From positions 124,001 to 188,000 of the forward strand of contig JAOCPU010000018.1 in NCBI GenBank assembly GCA_035772785.1: a stretch of DNA of 64,000 nucleotides. Reading direction: 5' to 3'. The notes under the pieces were generated by a model. It saw only the letters and a program-made list of their open reading frames with translations. It made no database searches and was not told the origin of the DNA. Each line of letters opens with the position of its first letter. Position 1 is the first letter of the stretch. Source of the stretch: Phlebiopsis flavidoalba. Its lineage: Eukaryota; Basidiomycota; Agaricomycetes; Polyporales; Phanerochaetaceae. The position numbers and the translations under genes were made by a program. Positions 1-10,334 of the stretch are shown here, piece by piece.

Positions 1-2050
1 GGATCTGGTGCGTGCCTTTCTCCCCGAGTAGCAGAAGACAAGCACCCACTGAAGTTTCATGCAGACGGTGTATGGAGACGAAGTCAAGTTTTGGGGTGGG
101 AAGACGATCCGCGAGGGCATGGGCCAAGCGACGGGCCGCTCATCGACGGACACGCTCGATCTTGTCGTCACGAACGCCGCTCATCGTCGCGACTGGTCGG
201 GAATCTACAAGGTATACATTCTCCTCTTCCTCCTCACACGTCGCGCATACTGGACTTGCGTAGGCCGAATCGATATCGGCGTCAAAGACGGCCTGATAAT
301 CGTCGGCATCGGCAAGGCGGGAAACCAGACACGATGGACGGCGTGCACCCGTTGCTTGTCGTGGGCTCGTCGACCGAGGGTCGTCGCAGGCGAGAAGCTG
401 CTGCTCACACCGCCGGCGCGGTCGACGCTCACGTGCACTACATCTGCCCGCAGCAGATGACGGAGGGCGCTCGCGGCGGGCGTGACGACGGTCATCGGGG
501 GCGGGACGGGCCCCGCGGGCAGGCACGTGCGCAACGACGTGCACGGGCCGAGCGCGTTCTATATGCGCCATATGCTCGCTGCGACGGACGGCCTGCCCCT
601 CAACTTTGCGTTCACGGGCAAGGGCAACGATTCGGGTGCGCAGGGCGATCGAGGAGGTTTGTTCTCGCTGGCGCGGCGGGCTTGAAGCTCCATGAGGACT
701 GGGGCACGACGCCGTCGGCGATTGAGACGTGTCTGGACGTCGGCGACAAGTATGATGTCCAGGTGCGCATTCATTCTTGCACTATGTCGAGCGTCGCTGA
801 TATATTGTACAGGTGAACATCCATACGGATACGCTCAACGAGAGTGGCTTCGTCGAGAGTAGGGCGCCCCCTAATTATACATACATTGACTCACAACTGC
901 TTGTAGGCACTATCGCGGCCTTTGGGAATCGCACCATCCACACGTACCACACGGAAGGAGCAGGTATGTGTACCCCCAGTCCAATTTGACACAATTCTGA
1001 CAACCCTGCAGGCGGCGGTCATGCACCGGACATCATCCGTGTCTGTGAGCTCGAAAACGTGCTGCCTTCTTCACGAACCCGACGCGTCCGTATGCGAACA
1101 ACACGCTCGACGAGCATCTCGACGTAACGTCCCTATCTCTCTCTCTCCTCACATATACCCACTGACCCCTGCGCAGATGCTCATGGTGTGCCACCACCTC
1201 GACAAAAACATCCCGGAGGACGTCGCGTTCGCGGAGTCGCGCATCCGCGCCGAGACGGTCGCGGCGGAGGACGTGCTGCACGACGAGGGCGCGATCGCGA
1301 TGATCTCGAGCGACAGCCAGGCGATGGGCCGCGTCGGCGAGGTCGTGAGCCGCACGTGGCGCACCGCGAGCAAGATGCGCGCGCTGCGCGGGCCGCTCGC
1401 TGCGCTCGGCGACGACGCCGCGGGCAACGACAACGGGCGCGTGAAGCGGTACGTCGCCAAGTACACGATCAACCCGTGCGTTTTGTTTCTTCTCTGCTTG
1501 CGGTGGGACGGGAGCTGAGGAGAACAGCGCGATTACGCATGGCATGAGCCACCTCATCGGCCACGTCGCGGTCGGCACGCTCGCGGACCTCGTGCTCTGG
1601 AAACCCGAAAACTTTGGCACCAAGCCCGAGCTCGTCCTCAAGTCCGGCGTCATCGCCTGGGCCCAGGTGCGTCCTCTTTCCCTCCCTCCCCCTCCAACGC
1701 TCACACCCGCGCAGATGGGCGACGCGAACGCGTCCATCCCGACCGTGCAGGCCGATCGTGGGGCGGCCGATGTGGGGCTTCCCACGCGCGCGTCCGCGGC
1801 GCTCAACAGCGTCGCGTTCGTCTCGGCCGTGTCGATCGACTCGGGCACCGTCGCGTCGTACGGCCTCGCGAAGCGGGTCGAGGCGGTGCGCGGGTGCCGG
1901 AGCGTGCGCAAGCGCGATATGAAGTGGAACGACGCGACGCCGCGCATGCGGGTGGACCCCGAGTCGTATGATGTCTTTGCGGACGATGTGTTGGCGGATG
2001 TGCCGCCTGCGGGGAGCGTGCCGCTGGCGAGGTATTATAATCTGTTTTGA
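1..2050 (+). CDS. URE1: Urease, alpha (catalytic) region, 5'-truncated by the window
   Basis: Urease hydrolyses urea to ammonia and carbamate in the cytosol using two nickel ions. The sequence enters at the start of the alpha domain (VYGDEVKF, then [15 protein letters not shown]). It shows all the family's catalytic landmarks: the HVHYICPQQ nickel-ligand histidines near 430, the lysine to be carbamylated in [12 protein letters not shown] near 685, [10 protein letters not shown] near 812, [12 protein letters not shown] split by an intron near 965-1012, the flap histidine in [13 protein letters not shown] near 1177, and SSDSQAMGR near 1310. The C-terminus runs through [10 protein letters not shown] and VAFVSAV to RYYNLF and a TGA at 2048. 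Several short introns are present and a few frame changes are needed in the first 700 bases. The gamma and beta domains are not here; a matching N-terminal piece lies inverted at 22.5-23.3 kb. The family call is secure; whether this copy is intact depends on sequence left of the window. Confidence 0.95.
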
Positions 2051-2340
2051 GCAGGGTTGGTCATGGGGGATAGGAAATTGGGGTTAACTGTCTAGTGATA
2101 AAAGTGGTACACAAGCTGCAAGTAAAGGGAAGAAGAATTTGTATTTCTGGACGTGACGAATCTAAAATTGGGGCGAATGGTACAGTACAGTACAGTGATG
2201 TTGGTGATACCCAACAGTCCGCGTGGCGGATGGGGAAAGGGGTGCGGTAACCGGAACGAAAGAGTTGTCCATGTGATGATTGTAGAAAAGGTGATTGAAC
2301 GAAAGAGTTGAGCAGTACTGATACTTTCTTGTTTGGACGA

Positions 2341-3160
2341 CTAGAATTTGGGCCGTGCGACGAAAGACAGAGTGGCGTCTCCCATGGACGGGTTCCAATT
2401 GGGGTCGACTTCGAGAAAGAGGACGCTCGGCGTCAACAGTTCTCCGCGGGCGGACTGTGATTGGGCAGAACGAGTTGCGTCTTCTCGATGGCGAGTCCTG
2501 GAGAACAACATTGAGCCCTACAAATCACGCAATAGGGTGCGACAGTGACATACCCGACCTTGGGCGCGACGCGCTCGACGTTGTCCTCATCACAATCGCT
2601 ACTCGTAGAGCTCGCGTATTCGACCATGTTCAACTGCCACCCCTTCAGGCAAGCGCATACACTCACTGTAGAGGCATGACGTACCGACGGGTCTACGGTG
2701 TGCACCGCGCGCCGGCTCGCCTCGAGCAGCACAAACGAGAGCCGGTCCTGCGGGAGCTGCACGAGCACCTGCTTGCGCCTTGCCTTGCGTGCCTTCGCAG
2801 CCGCGGGCGAGCTGCTGCTGTTCATCTTGTACGGGGGTGGCGCGCCTGCTCGCGCCCGCGCAAAGTAACTTATGGCGCGTCGCACAAAGGAGGGGTCCCC
2901 GCCCAAAGGGCCTTTTACGGGCATCGCACGCGCGTGCATGGTGTTTGTGGCGGGGGCGCGGCGGCGAGAGGCGACGGTGTTTGCTGCGTTTTTGGACGCG
3001 ATGGGCTGTCGGAGAGAGAGAGCCGACAGAGCTGTGTCCCGTGGGTCGCGCGCGCGGCGGACCGGGCGGGGAGCAGCGCCAGAGGCAGAGGTAGCCGCAA
3101 GAGGTCGAACTTGGGCGTGATAGGCTGGTCACGAATACGTCCCCGGATAGTAATGGAGCA
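2341..3160 (-). CDS. Hypothetical protein, basic middle and unknown C-terminus
   Basis: Not recognised. On the minus strand a coding-like stretch includes MNSSSSPAAAKARKARRK (near 2825), then QVLVQLPQDRLSFVLLEASR and TVDPS. An apparent short intron leads to NMVEYASSTSSDCDEDNVER (near 2590-2635). A second intron, GTATGTCACT to TTGTAG, leads to a tail ending LFLEVDPNWNPSMGD...SFVARPKF and a TAG at 2341-2343. The two GT-AG introns that join readable frames and the sensible C-terminus argue for a real gene. It is convergent with the urease, with about 290 bases between the stops. The start is uncertain: methionines at 2825, 2939 and 3205 are all possible, and the region upstream of 2940 (PITPKFDLLRLPLP) may belong to the same protein in another frame. 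No domain is visible. Confidence 0.45.
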
Positions 3161-3536
3161 CCGCGCTAGAGACGGGTTTGCGTGCTTCGGCGGGCCTATT
3201 TGCATCAGCTGCTTCCACGGGTAGGAGATCTAGAGAGATCATTGAGAGCGAGAGAGAGGATGTCTGGAGATCGCATGGATGGAGGCAGGGCGGGTGGGCT
3301 GGAAATTAAGGCGTCGGCTAGAGTGTATGGGAGAAGAGTCGTGAGTTTACGTGTGGGACGACGATGGTGGTTGGTAGACTCGTGTTGTCTGGGCTGCGAG
3401 TGGGAGCCGGGACTCGGTGTGCTGGTCTTTAGCGAGGTGAGTTATGTAAACAAGGTGTATCTGCGGGCGCCTGAACGAGGACGTGCTTCTGCTCGACTTC
3501 GGCGTTGGCTGTCGGACGGCTGCACGATGACTCGCC

Positions 3537-3544
3537 TTATAAAT
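3537..3544 (+). promoter_or_regulatory. TATA box of the MFS transporter gene
   Basis: TTATAAAT about 100 bases before the ATG at 3645 and followed by a C/T-rich leader (TTTTCTCCTCGATACCCC), an arrangement common in basidiomycete promoters. Assigned from position and sequence only. Confidence 0.5.
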
Positions 3545-3644
3545 GCAGGCCGTCCCAGCCGCAGACCGTCTCACCTTTTCTCCTCGATACCCCTTTCCCC
3601 CTTCTCTGTAAAAGCCAAGGCACTTATTTTGTATCTTATTCATC

Positions 3645-5503
3645 ATGACCGCTACCACGACCGTTTGACGAAGAGACACCTCTGCTCCCCGAGCAGCAAA
3701 AAAAGAAACCCACGCCCCTCCCATGGGCCCAGTTTTCGATTCTGCTAATCCTCCAGCTTGCAGAACCCCTCACAAGCCAAGTCATCTATCCCTTTCTCCC
3801 CCAGGTTTGTTCCGTTCTTTGCAGCCGCCGTACGCCGTGTACTCACAAGATCGCACCTGCAGCTCATTCGCGATGTCGGTGTTACCCACGGCGACGAAAC
3901 CCGCGTAGGCTACTATGTCGGGCGTCCTGGTGAGACCATCCCCAAAACCTATGTTTCTCCCCGAGCTAATGCATCAAGTCAGCAATCAATATTCTTTGCA
4001 ACCCAGGCCTTGACAGTTATGCACTGGAGTCGCCTGTCAGACCACATCGGTCGCAAACCCGTCATCATGACTGGCCTCTTCGGCTTGTCGCTTTCCATGT
4101 ACTGCTTCGGTCTCTCAACGACCTTCTGGGGCGCTGTATTGAGGTACGGAAGCTCGGGACGTCATCCCATACAGTGCTAACCCCGCGTTACAGTCGAAGT
4201 TTGAACGGCGCATTGAACGGAAACATCGGTGTGTTCTCAAGAGTATGATTGCGGAGATCACTGATTCTACAAACCTTGCCAGGCGTATTCATATCTGCCT
4301 ATTGCATGGAGCACCGGTGGTACCCTTGGGTACGTACCCCGTTCAGAGGGAGGCGACACTTATAGAGGTGCTGACTACCCTCCCATTCTCTAGTCCCATG
4401 ATAGGTGGCTTCCTGTCAAAGCCCACCGAACGATTCCCCGACCTCTTTGGACAGTCCGAATTTTTGAAGCAGTATCCCTACTTCTTAGCTTGCGCTGTCC
4501 CCGGCAACCTTCTCAGCCATTGCATGGCTTACGACACTCTTCTGCCTCGAAGAGGTTCGTATTTCACCCTCTCATTTCTTCATGTATCTAACTAGTTACC
4601 CCTACAGACTGTGGCTACTCCGAGCTCCGTCCGCCGCATCGTGAAAAATTGGCTGAATAAGCACAACCTTACCTTGCAGAATGTCTCAGACGGGCAGGAC
4701 AACAAGCCGACGGCGACAGTCGGCCTCACTCCTCCCTGCCGCGAAGGAGGCCCCTCTGCCAGTCAGGGAGGTGCTCATCCCTCGCGTCTTTTGATTTCTG
4801 CTCTAAACTACGCTCCTGCCTTGCGCTGGTCGACATCTCGACCCGCGCCATTCAGCCCGTGTTCTTTTCTACCCGCCAGTCCGAGCCTCGGCGGTCTCGG
4901 CTTTGCCATAACCGCACCACATAGGAAAGATCCTCTCGGTCTACGGTATTCTGAACGGCTTCCTGCAGATCTTCTGCTTTGCGCGGGCTGCACGCACGCT
5001 TCGGCACGAAGACTGTGTACAACGCGGGCATCGCGTCATCGCTGCTCGTCTTTGTCTCCTTCCCTATTATCAACCCACATGGCCAGGATCTCGGGCGAGA
5101 ACGACGTGCTGGTGTGGCTTGCGGTAGGGTTCCAGGTGATCGTCTCGATTTCATCAATTTCTCCTATGGTGAGCCCTTCTTGCGCCACAGCCAATCGCAT
5201 GACCCGATGAGCTCAACTGCTTCGTAGGATGTGTGTTCATCTACATCACCGCCTCCCGCGCCCAACCGCTCCTCCCTTGGAACTGTCAACGGCATTGCAC
5301 AGTTCGGTGTATCGATAGTGCGTGCGATTGGTCTGCCACGGCCAACTCGCTCTTCTCTGTCTCCATCGACCCGAGCCGCCATTACCTCGGGGGGCAACCT
5401 GGTGTACTGGGCCATGTCTGGCCTGACTGTGCTCGCCCCTGTACGCAGGATCGTACCTCCCGAAGAAGGTATGGGGCCCCAGAGGAGGAGGAGGACAGCG
5501 TGA
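3645..5503 (+). CDS. Major facilitator superfamily transporter (DHA1/ZIF-like)
   Basis: A 12-helix type secondary transporter, probably in the plasma or vacuolar membrane; the substrate cannot be read from the sequence. The start fits MTATTTV followed, after one frame correction, by an acidic leader (DEETPLLPEQQ). The first helix follows (ILLILQLAEPLTSQVIYPFLP). The cytoplasmic loop 2-3 signature appears as GRLSDxxGRKPV-like HWSRLSDHIGRKPVIMTGLF near 4022. Then come RSLNGALNGNIGV, a second-half signature GTLG...PMIGGFLSKPTERFP near 4330-4430, and a long central loop. Late helices include GILNGFLQIFCFARL (4945), GTVNGIAQFGVSIVRAIGP (5280) and NLVYWAMSGLTVLAP (5398). These match fungal MFS proteins related to plant zinc-induced facilitators and TCR/Tet drug transporters. 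There are at least six introns and several small frame slips. The exact C-terminus is uncertain (stop used at 5501). Confidence 0.85.
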
Positions 5504-5977
5504 GAGCCGCTTACGACATCACACGAGCATTACACATTAATCCAGCGGCACTGACACGTCCGCCGCATCTTTCATCATCTGGTGGCCACGTTTTCCTAGC
5601 ACACGCATATTATCTCGCCGCATTTTGTAGACACATCTCTTTATCCTCTTGCAATTCTTTAGCCTTGTCTTCTACCAATGGATTGTTGTTTCACTAGAGC
5701 TGACAGCTTGAAAGAGTCCGTGGTGGCGGCGGAGATGAGATGACTCGTGTCCCAAGGTGTGCGGGGACCCAGCCAATTGTAAGGAGTAAACACGACCAAA
5801 TGCGGAAGGCCTTTGCGACCTGTGCTCTGCCGTCGCTCAAAAGCTCACACCACAACCACGACCACCACCATCCGTATACCCCTTCCATCCTCTACGTCCT
5901 CGTTCTTTTACCATAATTTACCTGCTGGCTCTGGGGACCCTCCACACACACTGTAAACGACCAAGACCCACGGCAAG
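5504..5977. other. Intergenic region, promoter of SPT2
   Basis: No coding signal. It should hold the 3' end of the MFS transcript and the promoter and leader of the SPT2 gene. A pyrimidine-rich stretch with CACCACCACCATCC lies at 5855-5890. No clear TATA element was found. Confidence 0.4.
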
Positions 5978-7650
5978 ATGACGTCCTTCGCCGCCCTCAT
6001 GGCCCTCAGTGCCACCCAGACGGAGCGATCCGAGGCAGCGGTGCAGTCGCAGCTGGCAGAGCGCAAGCGGCGCGAGGCGGAGAAAGCGCAAGCAGCTCGA
6101 GGAGCCCAGGAGCGCAAGGAGCGCGAGATGGAGGGCAAGCTGCGCCAGCGCGCCCTCGAGGAGGCAGCACGGGCCAAGGAGCGCGAGGCGCGGCTGCAGG
6201 CCGGAGCGGCGCGCAAAGGAGGGACGCCCTGCGGCGCAAGGAGGAGGAGCAGCGCAATGCGCTGCTGTACGGCAAGAAGGGCGGCGGGCGGGCGCGAGTA
6301 TCCCACCGCAGGGCGGCGGCGCTGCACGGGACGAGCTGCGCCGCCGGCGTGCGCCCGAGGACGACAAGACGACGACTATGGCGCGGCGGCGGGGCGGCTC
6401 TCACGCGCGAGGAGAAAGCGGCGCATGCGGCTCCAGCGCGAGCTCAACTACGGCGCGGGGGTCGTCGAAGCGGCCGGCGGGTGGGTACCCGCAAGGCGAG
6501 GGCGGCGTCTCGCGGGGGGCGCGCCGTCGACATGGACGACACGACGATGGGGCGCGGCGGCTCGGCGACGGGCGGGAGCTACCGGAGCGTGAAGGAGCGG
6601 CTCATCCACGAGCCACCGGGCCTCATCAGCTCAACGTCCACAAGCGGGAACACGCGCACGATTGACGAGATTGTAGCCGATCGGGCGCGCGAGCGCGCAA
6701 AGGTGCTCGACGGCGACCAGGCCAAGTCGTTTGACAATTGGTTCGGCAAGACAAAGCCCAAGTCTGCCTCCATCCCGCCACCGTCCGCGCCCTCGTCCAT
6801 CTTCTCCTCCCGCAGCCCCTCGCCCGCGCTCCCCGCCGCGCACTCGGACGCTTCAAAAACGGCCTCGCGTGCCGCAAGCAGTTCCCAGTCCCGCACCCCG
6901 CCCAGTCGTCCCACAGCCGCCACCGCGCCCAGATCCGCACTCAGCAGTATGTTCGTTCTCAAAGAAGGACGCACACCCGCCCCAGAAAGGCTCCGGCGTC
7001 GTCGTCAAGTCCCTCTGGCGGCCGCCCCGCCCGACAAGTTCCCCGCCGCAAAACCGAGCACAAACGGCAAGGCTCCCGCGCGCGCCGGCGCACCCACAAG
7101 CAAAAGCGCAGCCGGGCCCCCCCTCAAAGGGCGCTGCGCGGCCCCACGACCCTCGACGCGCATGGTTGGTGTCCGGCCCCGCCGAAAAAAAGGGCCCACG
7201 AAGCTAAATAACACAAAACGAAAAACCAAAAAAAAGACAAATACCCCCCGCCAAAAAGCGCGCGCGCGCTCGCGGCGTCGCGCAGGCCCGCTACGCCCCC
7301 GCCTGCGAAGCGGCGGTCTGCGCCGCCCGGAGGCGCCGGGTCCTCGATTAGCGAGGAGATCTGGAAGCTGTTTTGGCAAGAACCGCGGCGCGTATGTGGG
7401 GCGGGGATGTGTACAGCGAACGACGAGGATATGGATAGCGGGTGCGCAGGATCTCGAGAGCGAGGAGCTGTATAGGTGCGCACGGGTGCTGGTTCTCCTT
7501 GTTTTTTTTTTAGCTGACGGGATGATATTGCAGTGCCAAGATTGCTCGCCGCGAGGAGGACGAGCTGGCGTTGGAGGAAGAGAAGCGCCGTGAGGACGAG
7601 AAGCGCAGGAGGAAGAAGGAGAATGGAGATGAGGGACAGACGGGGCTACT
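5978..7650 (+). CDS. SPT2: SPT2 chromatin protein (HMG-like, transcription elongation)
   Basis: SPT2 is a nuclear histone H3-H4 chaperone that keeps nucleosomes intact behind elongating RNA polymerase. The protein starts MTSFAALMALSATQTERSE and runs into a highly charged, probably coiled region of Lys/Arg/Glu/Ala (residues about 20-90; ERKEREMEGK, RAKEREARLQ). A disordered Ser/Pro/Ala-rich middle follows, with SVKERLIHEPPG, IDEIVADRARERAKVLDG and NWFGKTKPKS. The end carries the diagnostic C-terminal SPT2 domain: EEIWKLFW near 7352, a DEDMDS acidic patch near 7425, LESEELYR, and after an intron SAKIARREEDELALEEEKRR near 7530-7590. Several frame changes are needed, mainly in GC-rich repeats. 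The stop is uncertain: a one-base correction gives a stop near 7650, whereas the frame as written runs to 7846. The domain order and C-terminus make the call strong. Confidence 0.85.
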
Positions 7651-8147
7651 AGGCCTTGCTCTCGCACGCCACGAAGCCTTCACGACCTCTTATGTGGTAT
7701 GTTTCAGTCTTCAAATTTTTCCATGGATTTTATGGGACCCCGTATCTTCCGTCGTCTTGTTTTGCTACGTTTTGATTGATCTTGTGTTATATACTCTCTC
7801 TGTCGCCAGGTCTCTTCTCTACTGGACCAAGTGTACCGGCCTCTGAGTTTCTCGCTCCATCTCTCCCTCTTGGTCTCTCCCACATCATGCCCTCGAGCAC
7901 ATTGTTGTACACCAATGCATGTCACACCCTGAGATACATCACACCTCGCATAATGTCATTCGCTTTGTCGGCCTGAGCCCATCCGTCCTCGTGTGTGCAC
8001 GGAAAGAGGCAGCATATAATCATTACAAAATAAGACCAGTATTGAGGTGGGATAGGAATAGAATGATACAGCAAGAAAAAGCGAATATACCGCCGAGCGA
8101 GGACCCGACGTGGATGCAAGAAACAAAAGTCAGCCTACGGGCGGCGT
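7651..8147. other. Intergenic region between two convergent genes
   Basis: This lies between the SPT2 end and the stop of the RRM gene on the other strand. It is T-rich on the plus strand at 7690-7830. No protein, RNA gene or repeat is recognisable. Confidence 0.4.
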
Positions 8148-9680
8148 TTACCCGCTGTCGTCCATCTTGAACCGCTTCCTAGGTCGTCTGGCCCAAACTG
8201 CCCACCGCCGCCCTGTGCCATACCGCCGCCCTGCATAAACTTGCGGGATTAAGCTTTGTCCCTGCATGCCATTGAAGCCGCCGCGGCCACCCATAGGCAT
8301 CATGCCGCCCATGGCCACCTACATGAGAGAAACGTGGTACAGTGAGTCCGGACTGCACAAGTACAAGAAAGAGAGACTGCTAGAAGCCCGTACCCATACC
8401 GCCCATCATGCCGCCCCCGCGCCCGCCGCCATAGCCTGCGCCACCCATGCCGCCCCGCGGGCCCTGCGGGATCATGCCGCCCCCGCGGTTGTTGAACCCG
8501 CCGCCACCCATGCCGCCCATGCCCATGTTGCCCATGCCCATGCCGCCCATCATGCCTGCATGCCTCCGCGCATCATCCCGCCGCCCATCATGCCCCCGCG
8601 CATGTTCATGGGCATGTTCATGGACATCATGTTTGTTGTTCATCGGCATGTTGTGCCCCCCCACGCGCATACCCCCGCGGTTGTTTGAACCCGCCGCGGT
8701 TCATGTGCCCGCCGTTCATGTTGCCCTGGCCGCCGCCGTGGCGCATCTCCCGCGGGGGAGGCTCTGTGCAGTGGTCAGCAGCGATCCTATATTTGTTTGA
8801 TGCCCAGAGACCGACCTTTGGGAAGCGTCCGGAAGGGATTGCCCTGCGCAGCGCTTGTGAACGAGACCGAAGCTCGGCGATTTTGGAAGTCACTGGAGGA
8901 TTGTGAGGACTGTTCTTGCAACCCAGATATTAGCGCATATACTCACTTGTTGTCAAACCACTCCTTCAGACGGTTCGCGTTTTCGTAGCTGTGGCATTCC
9001 ACATATGCAATTCTGGGATAGTAAAGCGTCAGACAACGCAGGATTCCGACGCATATATGCATGTAGCTCACCCCTTGCTCTTTCCATTCACCTTGTGTTC
9101 AGAGAAGGTGATGTCCTTATGATCAATGTTTACACCCAACTTCGCGGCAATCTGACGCAGGTCCTCATCGGTGGTCCACTGTTCGAGAACAATACATGCA
9201 AATAGTCTTAGATCATGATACACACGGCAGACTAGACGACGATATACGGACCCATTGCAAGTCTCCAATATACACCGCATCGTTGTTCTGGCCGGATACA
9301 GGCCCCACTGAACCTTGCATGCTGCTAGCGGCATTGCCGGTGTTGCCACCATACAGAGCCATACTCTTCGCGCCCGTGTTTGAGGAGATGGAGGACTGTA
9401 TTGCTTGTGGCTCTTGCGACTGCTCTTTTGACCAGCGGATGTTCACAGCTCCCCTCCTGGCCGTCGTCGTCGTCTTTCGCGCTGCCTCTTCTCTCCAGTC
9501 ACAGGCGAGTGCGCGGCGGTCTCCGACTCTTGTGTGACGGACTCGTCATAGCCGATCGTCTTGAGGACCCGTGAGTCAAAGCAGCCTCGTGCATCAGAAC
9601 AGAGCGGTGCGCACACCTCTTCAACCTTCACATTGAAGCTCTCGTCTTCGCCATAAATATCAAAAATCGTCTTCGGGCAT
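8148..9680 (-). CDS. RRM RNA-binding protein with Gly/Met-rich tail (CPSF6-like)
   Basis: Probably a nuclear pre-mRNA 3'-processing or splicing factor resembling CPSF6 in layout: one RRM followed by a low-complexity tail. The start reads MPEDD then [17 protein letters not shown], an acidic N-terminus. The frame breaks at a T run (plus strand A run 9662-9666) that is one base too long. The RRM follows a linker ([15 protein letters not shown]): RNP2 is VYIGDLQW near 9250-9275, then [16 protein letters not shown], and RNP1 is NGKSKGIAYVEC near 9010-9075 across an intron. It ends [11 protein letters not shown] and AAQGNPF. The tail (8660-8380) is built from [15 protein letters not shown] and GGRGGGMM units. 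A last exon ends [10 protein letters not shown] with a TAA at 8148-8150; KRFK could be a nuclear signal. The several His/Ala/Pro-rich plus-strand frames here are only its complement. CPSF6 orthology itself is an inference. Confidence 0.85.
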
Positions 9681-10334
9681 CTTTGCGAATACTCAGGACA
9701 GGAGACAGCTGGTTAAAACTGTTGTTTGTTTCTGAATACGACAGAGTGTGACAGGATACTGGTGTAGCGACGAACAGAGCGAGAGCCAACATGAATAAAG
9801 AGGTCAGATAGGTCTGTAACCAGAAGAGCGCCCCACATCGACACAACAGGGACAATGGACTCTTACATGCAGTATTGATACAGGAAGTCGAGAGCGACTT
9901 TGGAGAAACCTGCTACCCGCGTAAGCCTTCTATCCGCCACCAGCCCGGAGGATCAAGCAACCTAGCGCGTCGTTCTTGAGCAGATTATGCGGTTTTTGAA
10001 ATTAGGTGAAAGGAATTAACGGATACACAGTTGCGTAGCGAGCGAAAAAAATGCGAGACGAGAAGTGTGAGAGCGTTGTCGAAAGGTGGCGAAAGCAGAA
10101 AACAGGAGCGGGTCAAGAACCGCGACGTTCGTGGATCACTCGACATAAGCTGCTCTTGTTTGCGCTTGTTTGCGCGCTCGGACCACCAGCAAGCGTCATC
10201 GTCTGATTGGCTTGGACAAGTCAAGATAATACATTGGGCCAGCTGTGCGCAGCCAAAGTACAAAAATGTAGAGTAGATATCCCATGATATTGCGTATAAA
10301 TATTATAAAGGGGTATGAAGCACCAAGCTCGGAA
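9681..10334. other. Intergenic region
   Basis: This is upstream of the RRM gene and downstream of the acyl-CoA dehydrogenase, both on the minus strand. Short open frames are present on both strands but none shows conserved protein features. No TATA box could be placed with confidence. Confidence 0.4.

Noticed and set aside
6006..6665. Several overlapping Arg/Ala-rich frames on both strands at the SPT2 start
   Set aside because: They are alternative frames of the charged coiled region of SPT2.
8266..8800. Plus-strand His/Ala/Pro-rich and Met/Pro-rich open frames
   Set aside because: They are the complement of the Gly/Met-rich tail of the minus-strand RRM protein.
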